The notes under the pieces are model-generated. The model had not been told where the DNA came from. It saw only the letters and a list, made by a program, of their open reading frames with translations, and searched no databases. From Kalmusia sp. IMI 367209 (lineage: Eukaryota; Ascomycota; Dothideomycetes; Pleosporales; Didymosphaeriaceae): a stretch of DNA of 64,000 nucleotides. The translations under genes and the position numbers were made by a program. The stretch's first letter is position 1. The number at the start of each line of letters is the position of its first letter. Below are positions 24,276-35,139 of the stretch, in pieces. The DNA is taken from positions 992,001 through 1,056,000 of the forward strand of contig JAPEUQ010000008.1 of assembly GCA_027946365.1 (NCBI GenBank). Reading direction: 5' to 3'.

Positions 24276-26060
24276 TTACATATCCTTATCAAAAAACCCT
24301 TTCTGATCCACCAACCCCCTCAACGTCCTCAACACCCCCTCCACCTCCTCATGACTCGGCTCCCAAAGCCTTCTCACCTCCATCCAAGCCATCATCGTCC
24401 TCTCCGAATCCGCACATTTTTTAAACGCCTTCAACGCAGCCACAACACTCATCTGGCTGATCCACGTCCGGGGTAGCCCGCTCTGCACAGCCTGCAGGTA
24501 CTCGGTCCAGGTCTGTTCGAGCTTATCGCGGGACCAGGAAGAGTAGCGGATGCCGCCGAAGTTGTTGAACCCTTGGAAGATGACGATGTAAATGGTGCCT
24601 TCGAGGGGCACGCCGTTGTAGCCCATTTCGCGGAGGAGCTCGTTTACGCGGTCGATATTGCCGGTTAAGGTGGCGTGATGGCGGATGAGGAGGCTGTATG
24701 TGTGGCTGTTGGGGTTGATAGGCGCCCAATCCTGCAATTGTCTGTGGCGCTCATCGTCTTCATTCAACTTAAGTCTTCGGCCTTCGTATGTGAGGTGAAG
24801 GCCAAGAGAGCGCTGTGCGCGCCATGTGCCTCTGCCGAATTTGTGATGAGGGTTCGTCCAAGGTGTAGTGCGGTTGGCGTGGAGACGCTTCATGCGCTCG
24901 AAGACTTGCTCTGCGGCGGAGGGTTCGCCGGCGCGAATAAGGGCTGCGATGACGGCGTTCATGACAACTGTATCTACGACGTCACCTGATTCTACCATTT
25001 CTTGGTAGACACGTCGGACGGCGCTCCCGTTTTGCATTACGCCGTGGTAGTAGATGATGGAGGTCCGGAAGTGGCGGTGGAACTTAAGTCCTCTACTGTG
25101 CATTTCTTTGAGGAATGCATCCGCGAGAGTAAACTTGCCGGCTTTGACGGCGATGTCGAAGAGGACATTGAAGGTAACATGGCTGCCCTTGACGTTTGCT
25201 CGCTGCTCCATGTCCCGCCAAACGTATAGTGCGGACTGGACCTCGTCGGCGGAGACGGTACCCATAGATCGGCCTGCAAAATGAATAGCCGTAGTCCACT
25301 CGGAACGTTTGATATGGATGTGTGCGTTCTTCATGTCTTCTAGTATAGAAAGGTAGCGCTGCATAGCAACGGATGTGGGCCGTTCAACAATTGAGAGATG
25401 TCGAAGCATATTGCGAATAACGCCAATGCTGAGGTATACAACCCCTGGTTGTGGAAGTAGCTTGTACGTATCGAACATCTCATCGTGTGGAGCTTCTTCA
25501 TTTTTGAGCAGTTCCATCAGCTTCTCTATCGTCGCTGTATCCCGCGGGTCCTTCACCGGCCAGGGTTCGTGATCGTCTCCGATATTCCATACAAGTGAAC
25601 CGTCATCCACGACATCCTCATCGGGCTTGGCTGAAGTGTCAATACCATAGTAATCCACCAGTGCCTTCAACTCATTCTCCGCAAACTTCCTTGCGATCCT
25701 GAACGGGGTTCTCTTGCCCGCCCTGGTCGACTTGTACTCTCGACTCTCGACAATGCGTGACGCGCTCTTCCGCCGTGTTTTGTGGTGTGCTGTCAAGAAG
25801 GATGTGGTTTCTCGTAGTGTCGATACCTGCTTTGCATGCTGTGGGCATGATGCTGCCCGCGCTAACGCCTGTATGAAGAAGTTGTCCATACGCTGCCCAC
25901 CAGCCGTTGATAATCTTGGCGATGAATTTATAGCGCTTCCGGAAAACCCTCGTCTCGGGGTCTCATTGTACGGTATCGGATATAGAAATGCGAGAAACGG
26001 GCGCGATGTAGCTGAGCTTGAGACGGCGGAGGTCCGATCGAGGGTGCGGAGGAGGGACAT
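24276..26060 (-). CDS. mitochondrial pentatricopeptide-repeat protein
   Basis: Single exon, 594 residues from ATG 26060. The first ~60 residues are rich in Arg and Ser with almost no acidic residues, as in a mitochondrial presequence. From about 260 onward come tandem helical repeats of PPR type: HVTFNVLFDIAVKAGKFTLA, VVMNAVIAALIRAGEPSAAE and NSHTYSLLIRHHATLTGNID. PPR proteins bind organellar RNA in a sequence-specific way and support its processing, stability or translation. Which transcript is bound cannot be read here. Divergently transcribed from RSM25 across 329 bp, so the two mitochondrial-expression genes may share control. No introns. Confidence 0.85.
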   Translation of the reverse strand: MSLLRTLDRTSAVSSSATSRPFLAFLYPIPYNETPRRGFSGSAINSSPRLSTAGGQRMDNFFIQALARAASCPQHAKQVSTLRETTSFLTAHHKTRRKSASRIVESREYKSTRAGKRTPFRIARKFAENELKALVDYYGIDTSAKPDEDVVDDGSLVWNIGDDHEPWPVKDPRDTATIEKLMELLKNEEAPHDEMFDTYKLLPQPGVVYLSIGVIRNMLRHLSIVERPTSVAMQRYLSILEDMKNAHIHIKRSEWTTAIHFAGRSMGTVSADEVQSALYVWRDMEQRANVKGSHVTFNVLFDIAVKAGKFTLADAFLKEMHSRGLKFHRHFRTSIIYYHGVMQNGSAVRRVYQEMVESGDVVDTVVMNAVIAALIRAGEPSAAEQVFERMKRLHANRTTPWTNPHHKFGRGTWRAQRSLGLHLTYEGRRLKLNEDDERHRQLQDWAPINPNSHTYSLLIRHHATLTGNIDRVNELLREMGYNGVPLEGTIYIVIFQGFNNFGGIRYSSWSRDKLEQTWTEYLQAVQSGLPRTWISQMSVVAALKAFKKCADSERTMMAWMEVRRLWEPSHEEVEGVLRTLRGLVDQKGFFDKDM

Positions 26061-26389
26061 GAGAGGGCGAGCATTGTGTCAGCGGCGGCCGGTCTGAGCA
26101 GATTCCATTCGTCGCGAAGGGAGCGAGCTCACAGCGAACCCATTGGTGACCGGATAGGCGTGTAAGATGCTATGGCGAAGGGTGGTGCGCGAGGTTGCGC
26201 CCATCGCGTCTATGACAATTTCTTAGCTCCGCGGCAACTTCCGCCTCCGATCTTTTCTCCGCGAACTCACGAATGCTGCATTGATTACCATCCATTGCAC
26301 GCGACCGCACCTTCACTCACCCAAACGATCCCGTTAACTTTGATGCAATAAATCTGTCCAAATAACTGGTACACACATCGCCGCCCGCC
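26061..26389. promoter_or_regulatory. bidirectional promoter region, PPR protein / RSM25
   Basis: A 329 bp gap separates two start codons pointing apart, both for mitochondrial gene-expression proteins. No specific site identified; shared control is inference from layout. Confidence 0.45.
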
Positions 26390-27205
26390 ATGGGCCGCTA
26401 CGACTTCCGCCCGATGCGCGTCCGCCAGACAGCAAAGGCCCTCTTCGACTCGAAACGCAACGCCGAGCTACCCCAATGGTACGGCATTGTCGGCGACATA
26501 CCCCCCAGCGAAACCCTCGCGCGACCTCTACAGCGGGCTCCGACCCCAAAAAAGGCGCGGAAGCCCAGCAGGATGTTCCAGCCACTGCCCATCGTATACC
26601 CAGAGGATAAGCTGCGCTCAGAATTCTTCGGCGACCATCCATGGGAGCTGGCCCGCCCTAGGTTAATAGTTGAAGACAGCGGAAACGATGCAAAGGGCTA
26701 CGACTGGAGCAAGATCATGCAACCGGGAAAGCAGCTGGATGGTGAGAGGTAGGAAGCCCCATACACTTTGAACAAGATCATTATGCTGAATTGGAATACT
26801 AGCGTCGTACAACGCCAGATGTGGCTCATGAAGCACCGGGCTCTCTCTAAACCCGCCGCTTACGATATTGCCCGCCGCGAATTCTACCAGCACCGACATC
26901 TCCAAGACGTTCGGCGGCGCGTCGCCAAAGAAGAAGCACTGCATGTGGGCGCCTACTTCGGTAAGGGCCCGCTAGAAGTCGGCATGGAGCTCGAAGACAA
27001 GACATGGGAGAGTTGGAAGCGCTGGGCACGCGAGCAGATCGACGATGAGGAGGCCGCGCGCGCACAGCTGTTCTCAGGCTCGCAGCCGAATAACGAGGTG
27101 ATGAACGAGGCAGAATACGAAGCTGCGACTGAGGAGCTACAACCCTCGGTGCCTCAGAGTAAGGCTGGGCAGCCGGCGCTCGGGGGTGCGGCGGCGCATC
27201 CTTGA
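26390..27205 (+). CDS. RSM25: mitochondrial small-subunit ribosomal protein mS23 (Rsm25)
   Basis: Exons 26390-26748 and 26803-27205 with a 54 bp intron give 253 residues. The N-terminus MGRYDFRPMRVRQTAKALF and the following PQWYGIVGDIPPSE are hallmarks of the fungal mitoribosomal protein Rsm25/mS23. The second exon starts SVVQRQMWLM and is helical (KPAAYDIARREFYQHRHLQD), also typical. It is a structural component of the mitochondrial 37S subunit. The last ~50 residues are acidic and low-complexity, beyond the conserved core. Start is the first ATG, just downstream of a CG-rich leader. Confidence 0.92.
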
Positions 27206-28027
27206 GCATGAGTGGGGATATGTATGATAGTGTAACTTTTGTGTAGATATACCTGTTACTAGACTATTGAAGCCTCCTAGATAATGAGCTGCATATTTCG
27301 GGCAGGTACAAGCATCAAATTCTGTTACTACCTCACGTTGCTTTTCGTTTTTTCTCGATTTCAAGGTCATGGGTATCATCTTTACATAACCTCTTGTGGT
27401 GCGAACAACATCATTAGACGTTTAGTGAGGGATCGGTGCTACTTTCTCTTCTGAAATTATTTCAAGATGATTCATTTACTATTCTCCATGGATTTTAGCT
27501 CTCGATAGGCTATTTGGGAGTGCTTATAGATATATTGATCCTGTAATTGTTCAATTTCATGCTAGCGTCGAGCGAGAGGGCCAAGTTGAGGGCGTGAACA
27601 ATAGTGAAGGTGAGAAAGAACAGACGAAGGTTATGTAAGAAGACGGGGGCGAGCTAGGGGAGGAGGAGGTGTATAAGGTATTGTTTGGGGGTCAGAGTAT
27701 GTTAGAGCGCGGTAAGACGTAGAGGGTTTAGAGAGAGTGGAAATCATATTTTTAAGCGGTCTAGCTTTGATGTGTAGATGATGTATCAAGGGCATTTGCT
27801 TATGGATAAGGACATAATGTGTGAGCTATGCGCTGATCATCGATGTATTGAGAGCTCTTGTAGACATACTGAATCGCTATGACCCTTTTCAAGAAAACCC
27901 GTTGCAAAAGTAGAGGCGTGCACTGGGTAGCTTGGCGATTTAATTCAGACATCGATGATGAGATGATAGGAACCAGCTGGCCGAACTAGGCTTACAAGTA
28001 CCGCCCAAGGATCAAAACGTCGAACTT
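27206..28027. other. intergenic between convergent genes, nothing seen
   Basis: About 820 bp between the 3' ends of RSM25 and the prenyltransferase-repeat gene. GA-rich around 27560-27700. No gene recognised. Confidence 0.5.
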
Positions 28028-29050
28028 TTACGGGAAGTCTCCACCTCTTGTATTCATTTCCATCCATTCAAGTGACTTGGAAATTTGCTGGTGGAACGGC
28101 GACGTCGGCCCCGTATGTTCCTTCCCATCAGTGTACTCAAGCATTATCGCAACCACTTCCTTGGCCTGCGCTTTCCTTATTGTCCCATTCGCAATCACTG
28201 TCCTCACAAATACCCACAACGAATCATTCGCCAGCCGCACGCTCACTGCATACTCGACGATCTGCCTTACAATTTTTCCAGTTCCCTTGGTGTCTCGCAG
28301 CGGGAGAGACCATGCAAGGAACATCCATCCTGAGATGTCGCTCGGATGTTGACAACACCAGTCCTTCACCCGCGTCACACACCAGTCGAAAAAGATGTCC
28401 CGCTCATCGGCCGTTTGCAGCAACGGAACATTAGAAAGAACCCGACGTGCGTACTGCCAGGCGTAGTAATTCTTCGGATGACGCTCACCAGATTTACAGA
28501 CCGCCTCTAGCTCTGATTTGAAGAATCCAGTCAAATCAGATGCAGATTGATGGAGACTGGGAATCAAATACGGAAGCGTCCAAAAGCGGTGCGACCAGAG
28601 AATCGGCGATTTAGATTGTCGGTGGAGTGGCGATGTGAGTATGCTATCAAGAAAACAGAGCTCGGTCAGGAGCGCGGATGTAAATCCAACACCATCTTCT
28701 CCCTTCAAGTTTAAAAGATGGTGCTTGCGGTAGTTGGCAGCTGTAAGGTGCTCCGGATCAAAGAGTAGCATTACGCGAGTAGCTTCGAGGGCTAGCTCCC
28801 GCTCCTTGGGTAGTTCAGAATGTCTGTTCTCGAAGAATAGGTGGCGTGCTCGCACAAACGCCAGGGCAAGGATTTTCTTGGGTAAACCAAGATTTGCGCC
28901 ATCCTCGAGCAACAAGCCTTCTAGAGGTTCGAGAGCTGGAGGAAGGATCTCGATTTCGACCACTTCGTGGGAGTGCCTGGTGAAGTACTCGTTTATGGCG
29001 TTGTAAGCGTGTTGTTGCAGCTGAGCTTGCTGCGTGGGTGACGGAGACAT
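28028..29050 (-). CDS. prenyltransferase alpha-subunit repeat protein (PTAR1-like)
   Basis: Single exon, 340 residues. Tandem helical-hairpin repeats of the protein prenyltransferase alpha-subunit type are visible: TAANYRKHHLL at about 105-115, ILWSHRFWTLPYLI, the strongly typical HPKNYYAWQYARRVL, and ISGWMFLAWSLPL. The repeat alpha subunit holds the peptide in farnesyl-, geranylgeranyl- and Rab-type transferases. The sequence lacks the clear five-fold regular spacing of FNTA/BET4 and looks closer to the PTAR1 branch, which partners an alternative beta-type subunit on SNARE or Rab substrates in animals. Enzyme partnership in this fungus is inference. Divergent from GET1 across 246 bp. Confidence 0.8.
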   Translation of the reverse strand: MSPSPTQQAQLQQHAYNAINEYFTRHSHEVVEIEILPPALEPLEGLLLEDGANLGLPKKILALAFVRARHLFFENRHSELPKERELALEATRVMLLFDPEHLTAANYRKHHLLNLKGEDGVGFTSALLTELCFLDSILTSPLHRQSKSPILWSHRFWTLPYLIPSLHQSASDLTGFFKSELEAVCKSGERHPKNYYAWQYARRVLSNVPLLQTADERDIFFDWCVTRVKDWCCQHPSDISGWMFLAWSLPLRDTKGTGKIVRQIVEYAVSVRLANDSLWVFVRTVIANGTIRKAQAKEVVAIMLEYTDGKEHTGPTSPFHQQISKSLEWMEMNTRGGDFP

Positions 29051-29296
29051 GGCAGCATTTTGCTATTCGTCCTGAGTTATCTCTTGCTTTCTAGATAGAT
29101 TTTAAACTTGGATTTATTTCATAGCTGTTGGTATATCCAGGAGTTCTCCATGAGGGGTAAGAGAGACGGACGGCCGCGCACGGACCAGAAACAACATGCT
29201 GTGAAATTCAATATGACGAAACGCCGTGTTCCTACTCGATAACTGCACCGGCATGCCCAGCGCTCGACCACGGTGAATCACCCTCTACCCGACATC

Positions 29297-30093
29297 ATGC
29301 CGTCTCTCCTTCTCGTCGTGTTCACACTGCAGCTCTTGCTACACATCATCAACACGGTGGGCGCGAATACGATTAACGAGCTGGTACGTTGTGCCCCTCT
29401 CTTCTCACCGACACCTCAACATAAAGCTCGTAAGGTTTTTTCTGACAGAAGCATAGCTATGGATTCTCTACAATAAGCTGCCTACCCCAACGTCGTCCTC
29501 CGCACAGAAAGCGCAGAGCCTCAAGCGTGAGATTATTCGTCTGAAGCGCGAACTAGCCACCACGTCTCCACAAGACAACTTCTCGAAATGGGCGAAGCTG
29601 GACCGGCAACACAACAAAGCTACGGCTGAATACCAAAAGATCGGTAAGTCACTCAGCTCTCGCCATCACTCCCTGCCTCGTCTCTCCGCCACCACCATAC
29701 TAACTGCCTTCTTATACAGACGGATCGCTCCGTACCCACCAATCGACCTTCACATCCACCATCTCGACTCTCCGCTGGCTCGGTACCCAGGGCGCCCGCT
29801 TCCTTCTACAGATGTATTTCGCGAAGTCGCCCATGTTCTGGATCCCCGCGGGTTGGGTGCCGTACTACGTCGAGTGGATACTCTCGTTCCCGCGCGCACC
29901 GCTAGGCAGCGTGAGCATAAACGTGTGGGGTATCGCATGTGCAAGCATGCTGGCGCTGGTCTCGGAAGCCATCGCTGCGAGCTACGTGCTCGTAACGAAG
30001 AAGCCTGTGCCGGTGCCGAAGACAGAGGAACCTATGGCATTTGGGGCGAGCGAAAAGACGAAACCTGAGGCAGCGAGGGGAAAAGAGCTATAG
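29297..30093 (+). CDS. GET1: GET1, ER receptor subunit for tail-anchored proteins
   Basis: Exons 29297-29383, 29457-29643 and 29720-30093 give 215 residues; all junction phases agree. Get1/WRB family: an N-terminal membrane helix (LLLVVFTLQLLLHII), the conserved NELLWILYNK junction, a cytosolic coiled coil (AQSLKREIIRLKRELATT ... LDRQHNKATAEYQK) that opens the Get3 ATPase, then two further helices including the FWIPAGWVPYYVEWILSFP segment. With Get2 it receives tail-anchored proteins from Get3 and inserts them in the ER membrane. The C-terminal ~30 residues are charged and disordered. Start 29297 is the first ATG in frame (the frame opens earlier without one). Introns are 73 and 76 bp. Confidence 0.94.
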
Positions 30094-30700
30094 TTCATCA
30101 ATATGCATGACTTGAGCACCATGACAAGACAACGAGGCTTTCACGAGATATGAATCAGGTAAAGCGATAGCATTTTGCATTCAATACAGTGTATGGATGT
30201 ATCGCATCTGTCTCCCAACATTTAGACGCAATACCGTCCTGGGTGTAACCCTCAGATACTGCAACACGAGTGGGATGGACCTTGGCAGGTCACTTGGGCT
30301 TGTTCTTGGCCACCAATTTGAACTCGTGATTGTGAAAAAACCAGATCGCCGAGTCTTCGAATGGGCCGTTCTATCTACCATATATATACAGCAGGATTGA
30401 TACTGTTCATCAAAAGCGCGTGGAGGAACAAGCGTTTGCAGCTAACATTGTACTGCGAAATCGCTTGTGGATGTTGTGGTATGTATTGGTGAAGTGGGTG
30501 TTGAAGGTTGGGATTTGAGCGAGATCCGACAAAAGTTAGTGCTAAGACTATCTCGGGCCGGAAGTTTCCCCGGTGTAGGTCACGTGCTGATCGTCTCGCT
30601 TTGGGTGAGGGTATACCAATCAGTTCAAAGTGAAATAATTGAGTATAGAACTGATAGCATCGCTCATTCGTGGGTGAGCGAGCCTCATTATCTGCTCGTA
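30094..30700. other. intergenic between convergent genes, nothing seen
   Basis: About 600 bp between the ends of GET1 and the next minus-strand gene. A few short open frames without family resemblance. Confidence 0.5.
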
Positions 30701-31468
30701 CTAAGCAATGACTTCGACGGAACAGCTCCTATCGCCCTCTACAATCTCAAACTTCAGCTGAGGCAATTTCTCTCCAAATGTCCATCCCTCTTTCTCAAGT
30801 CCTTCAACGTCTGGATCATCTCCATGATACAGCGCAGAAACCCCTTTCGCAAAAGCATGCAATTTCCTCTCTTTCAAATCATCCTCCAAATCACCCCAGC
30901 ACCACCAAATGGCTCCAACATATCCATCACTTAAACTGGCCTGATACTTCTCACCCACTATTAAGTAATCAGGAGTCTTGCCGTCTGCGTACGCAAAGAG
31001 TCGCTCTGGAGTCACCATATGTGTAATCATAGCTTCCTTCTCAGTATTCTGAGCTGGAATAGTCAGAAATTCAGCCCGTGGTCTCATGCGCAAGTCAGGG
31101 TGGTTGTCGTTATCCTGATGTGCGCGCTTCACTTTGAAGTAGCCGAAGGAAATTCGCTTGATCGCACCCCCTTCTGCAGCATTAGCACATGATAGTCCAC
31201 CGCCAAGCATTCCGAGAGCTAGGTTATCGAAGTGTCCGTCTTCAGGCTTGTGGCTGTCGTCGAAGATGGTTCCTGAGGTGGCGATCGTGATTGGACGCGA
31301 TGGTTGTATGGAATATACGCAGCGGATATGGACTTGAATTTCTAGGGCTGGGTCGTTTTTCAAGGCTCTAAGTGCTTCAAGTGAGATGGTAGGACGTGAT
31401 GTAGTTACTCGGACCGCGAACGTGGCTTGCACGTCTTCTGGTGCGCATTTCCATTTGACAAGTACCAT
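30701..31468 (-). CDS. uncharacterised 255-residue protein
   Basis: Single exon from ATG 31468. No signal peptide or membrane helix. The N-terminal half is beta-rich with alternating hydrophobic residues (IQVHIRCVYSI, RPITIATSGTIFDD); the middle holds RPRAEFLTIPAQNTEKEAMI and the tail is acidic (GDLEDDLKERKLHAFAKGVSAL, a helical stretch). Codon use and absence of stops over 768 bases argue that it is real. I do not recognise the family; beta-rich fungal proteins of this shape are often annotated as hypothetical. No functional link to neighbours is visible. Confidence 0.6.
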   Translation of the reverse strand: MVLVKWKCAPEDVQATFAVRVTTSRPTISLEALRALKNDPALEIQVHIRCVYSIQPSRPITIATSGTIFDDSHKPEDGHFDNLALGMLGGGLSCANAAEGGAIKRISFGYFKVKRAHQDNDNHPDLRMRPRAEFLTIPAQNTEKEAMITHMVTPERLFAYADGKTPDYLIVGEKYQASLSDGYVGAIWWCWGDLEDDLKERKLHAFAKGVSALYHGDDPDVEGLEKEGWTFGEKLPQLKFEIVEGDRSCSVEVIA

Positions 31469-32794
31469 ACTGCTAGAATGAGAATATATTCAATATCATG
31501 TTATTTGAAGTTTGAGCCGAAAAAAATAGCGAATTCTCCTATTGGGGACTGAAGAATACTGTAACAATAGAAATGAAACGTTTTATGTAAACGCGTCGAT
31601 CATTTTTGACGAGCCTTGTGTACATGGGGCGTGCTTACCTTGCAATATGACGTCATTGAACAAGTGAGAACATCCATAAGAGGTTTTCTTTGGGCACCGA
31701 TACTGGATCTCTCGCATTTTATCACTACATTCGCTATCGTCGCGCACGTTACTTTAGTTAACATATAAGGATAGTCATACACTAATGTTAAACTAAGTAA
31801 AAGCATACCTGGGTAGGTAACGTACTCAATAGAGGCAGACAAAAACAACAGAGTTTCCTCCTGCCAGTTTACTAAGTTGCGTGCGACGACTGGCTAAACA
31901 AAGGCTGCATGTTGCTTATATAATAAGCACTTACTTGGCGCACCACATAGAAATTAGAAGTTTTAAAACGAGTTAGGTAAGGACACATTTGCGTCCACTC
32001 GACTTGTAGTAGATCAGGGGTGGGGGAGCACAAAGGCGGCTACCAAATCCTCCTTAATCGCTAACTCTCCAGAATTCGTTGTCGCAAGCATGCCGACGAC
32101 AGGTACTTGCTTGCCCACGAGGAATAGGATGTCACTTACTGTCGCAGAAACCCCTACACGCCGCCTCCGCATCGAAATCGACCTCAAAGAGACTCCGGTT
32201 GTCTCTCCATGCCCAGCCGTTTATCTAAGAATAGTCATTAATAGCTGAAAGTAATGAAATATGATATATCGCACAGAAAGCTAGACACCACCTATGTCAA
32301 GGCAGAGCTCAAGAAGACGAGGCCACGAGATCAACTCTAATATCGGACAAGAAATGATCGTCCTCCAAAACAATATGCTTGTAATATGAAGCCACGTCTA
32401 CCACGTGCTGTATGGAGCGCTGATATCGAGAAAAAGTTCATTGAAGTGTTGGAGCCCCACCGCATTTCTAACCACTCAATTTACAGGTTTTCAGTGTGCC
32501 GAAAGGCTTGACAATGTGCCCAAAGAAAGTGGAAAGCAAGAATGAGAATCTTGTTCTGCAATCGAAATTCGTCTTACGCGACTAGCGCACTAAGCCGTCG
32601 CGTTTGATGCATCTTTTATATAGGGTCACACTGGTACCTCATCATCTCAAGTATAATAGGGCTGTGTGAATATTGGTGGTCAGAATAGGTGCACACGACA
32701 TCTCGTCGATTGGAGACGATACCAACCCCGCTTTTCAATTAAAAAGTGAGCAGATCCACTTTGAGCAGCATAACTTCATCCCTCGTGGTGCACT
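31469..32794. other. intergenic with a possible gene relic
   Basis: Mostly without signal. At 32090 an ATG (MPTT) could splice over a 47-base intron-like stretch ending in CGCAG at about 32150 into a short frame containing RRLRIEIDLKETPVV and then stops. That resembles the N-terminus of repeat-family hypothetical proteins found in some Pleosporales, but it is too short to call. Low confidence. Confidence 0.25.
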
Positions 32795-34747
32795 ATGGAC
32801 AATACGCTTGCACTTCATGAGGGGCTCCGTCATCTTTCTCCGTTCGTCTACAAGCGTTTGGACTCCGCGCACGAAATCCGCGTTCTTGTACTGCATCCTG
32901 CTGCATCCCTGACCGACCAACTTGAGGCCCATCTCGACACCAGGACAATCTTGCACGAAGATTGCATCCCATCCGAAGGGTATGAAGAGCTCTATGAAGC
33001 AGTCAGTTATTGCTGGGGAGCAGATGATCGGGTTCATGACCTCGTTTGTGATGGCCACCTACTCAAGGTCACGCACAGCTTGAACACACTCCTGCGATAT
33101 TTCAGGAAGAAGACACGATGCAGAAGATTATGGGCGGATGCAGTGTGTATCAATCAAGAGGACCTAGAAGAGAAGGGCGTGCAGGTTCAGCTTATGGGCC
33201 TCATATTTAGTGGAGCTGTGAAGGTTCATGCATGGCTGGGGGAGGCTTTGCCAGAAGATGAGATCCCGAGACTCTTCGCTTGCATAGTCAATTATGTATG
33301 CACGGAAAAACAACTTGATTCATTACTGAGTAGCTATCACGACAAGCTGATACCACTCATACAACCATACATTCGACTATTCGATCGGCTACACTTACGC
33401 CCCTGGTTCCACAGACGTTGGATACTTCAAGAAGTCGTTCTGGGACAGAATGTCATTGTAAGATGTGGAGCTTACAAAATTTCTTGGCGTTCGCTGGTGA
33501 AAGGGTTTGACCTTTACTCCGACCCGAAACTTGGGCTTTCCTCTGACATGGCAAAGGAACCTTTAGTCAACCTTCACGCTCTAGCCTTATTAGAGAGAGG
33601 TAAGTTCGATATAGCATCACTGCTATGGATTTGTGATCCTAGTATCTGTAAGGAACCTAAAGATAGAGTCATGTCCCTACTTGCTATGGCCTTACCACTG
33701 GGAGATTCGAAAATTGTCATTGACTACTCTAAACACTGGGTTGAGATATTTGCCGATGTTGTCAAAGCGTACATTGATCAAGACAGCTTCCATACTATGT
33801 CCGAACATCTATACGCCTTTGGCTCTCTTCATCAGCAAAACAATGACTGGCCTTCCTGGGTTCCAGCGTGGAATTTGAAACGATCTTCATGTCATCCACT
33901 GCTGTCTAATGCTCACCAACGCCAATTTTCGAGTAAGACAACGAGACCAGATCCGAGAAATCTTCTTGTCTGGACATTGCCTGTAAACAGGGCCGGTGGA
34001 CCGGACAGAGAGTACCGAAACTTTTACAATATCAACTGGTCTGATTACCTAAAGTACATTCAGAATACGCATGTTAAATGCAGTACAATGTGCCACATGT
34101 ATTCAATTCTATACGAGCCTACATTGGAGTTCGACTGCCCGAATTCCAAAACAAGAGCTGTTCAACTAAGCCAAATCATGTTGGGTGCAATTTACGGACC
34201 AAAAGCGTGCTCCGAAGAATCGATCAAGCCTTTTGTACCCCCCGGGAGTCACGAACCTGACCTAATTCGTTGGAGAATGTGGAACGGATTCGACTCTCCG
34301 GACATATTAAAGACGGAGGGCGCTAAAAAAGATCATTTCGGACACTACATATTCCAAGAGGATGAAACTATGATCTTCCACTATTGGGAGTTCTTCCAAC
34401 GACGAACATTGTGTCAAGTGCTTGAAAATTTTCGGTTTGTGATGTTTCAAAAGAGCAAGACACAAGTGATTCCTTGCCTTTTGCCTGCCAGCATACAACC
34501 AGGCGATTGCATCTTGCAGGTTCGGATGCACCGGAGGCAACCTGAAACTGAACTGCACCTGATTCTGCGACCTGTGGATTCGTCTAAAAGTCCGAAGCAG
34601 CCAGCATTCCGTCTTGTCGGCCTCTGCTACTTCCCCTGGGAGGATGAGAATGAGAATGCGGTTGACCCGTGGAGACTGCGGTCGGAGCCAAAGATTGCTA
34701 CTTTACAACTGGAGAAGTACAAGTGCGATAGGATAGATATTGTGTAA
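32795..34747 (+). CDS. HET-domain (heterokaryon incompatibility) protein
   Basis: Single exon, 650 residues. The HET domain spans about residues 65-215 with all three diagnostic blocks: YEAVSYCWG (67-75), RRLWADAVCINQED (110-123) and RPWFHRRWILQEV (202-214). HET proteins mediate vegetative incompatibility, triggering cell death when genetically different hyphae fuse; the domain is distantly TIR-like. The C-terminal two thirds has no recognised repeat or NTPase module, the usual layout of stand-alone HET proteins. No introns. Such genes are numerous and fast-evolving, and it sits beside the AT-rich, RIP-like block, which fits an accessory location. Which allele or partner it senses is unknown. 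Confidence 0.92.
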   Translation: MDNTLALHEGLRHLSPFVYKRLDSAHEIRVLVLHPAASLTDQLEAHLDTRTILHEDCIPSEGYEELYEAVSYCWGADDRVHDLVCDGHLLKVTHSLNTLLRYFRKKTRCRRLWADAVCINQEDLEEKGVQVQLMGLIFSGAVKVHAWLGEALPEDEIPRLFACIVNYVCTEKQLDSLLSSYHDKLIPLIQPYIRLFDRLHLRPWFHRRWILQEVVLGQNVIVRCGAYKISWRSLVKGFDLYSDPKLGLSSDMAKEPLVNLHALALLERGKFDIASLLWICDPSICKEPKDRVMSLLAMALPLGDSKIVIDYSKHWVEIFADVVKAYIDQDSFHTMSEHLYAFGSLHQQNNDWPSWVPAWNLKRSSCHPLLSNAHQRQFSSKTTRPDPRNLLVWTLPVNRAGGPDREYRNFYNINWSDYLKYIQNTHVKCSTMCHMYSILYEPTLEFDCPNSKTRAVQLSQIMLGAIYGPKACSEESIKPFVPPGSHEPDLIRWRMWNGFDSPDILKTEGAKKDHFGHYIFQEDETMIFHYWEFFQRRTLCQVLENFRFVMFQKSKTQVIPCLLPASIQPGDCILQVRMHRRQPETELHLILRPVDSSKSPKQPAFRLVGLCYFPWEDENENAVDPWRLRSEPKIATLQLEKYKCDRIDIV

Positions 34748-35139
34748 ATCCTGAACGAGTACACATAAATAGAATCTATAACATTTATTTCTGGGCCCTT
34801 CATTACATAACAAAAACCAGAAAAGTTTCGTGCGTCTAAAATGATATCAGGCACCTTCATCCTCTAAACACAGATTTCAGAACCCAACATGAGGACCAAA
34901 AGACTGAGAATTCGAGTACATGGGGCGTCGCCGTTCTCTCAAAATTTGACGTGAAGTACCTCATGTTAGCTTTCATGGTCAATACGGCCCTGCCTTTGTA
35001 CTTTCGAGCAAGCGGCCATGGAATCCATCCTTCGATCTCAGAGATTGGCGGGGCATCCTGGAAAGTGGTAGGGGACAAACAGTGAAGAGTTCTTAAGCAG
35101 GACAAGGACAATTTCTTAGCTAGATGGGAGCCTGTGCAA
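34748..35139. other. intergenic, nothing certain
   Basis: Short minus-strand frames (to 35111) lack support. Leads into the AT-rich block. Confidence 0.4.
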
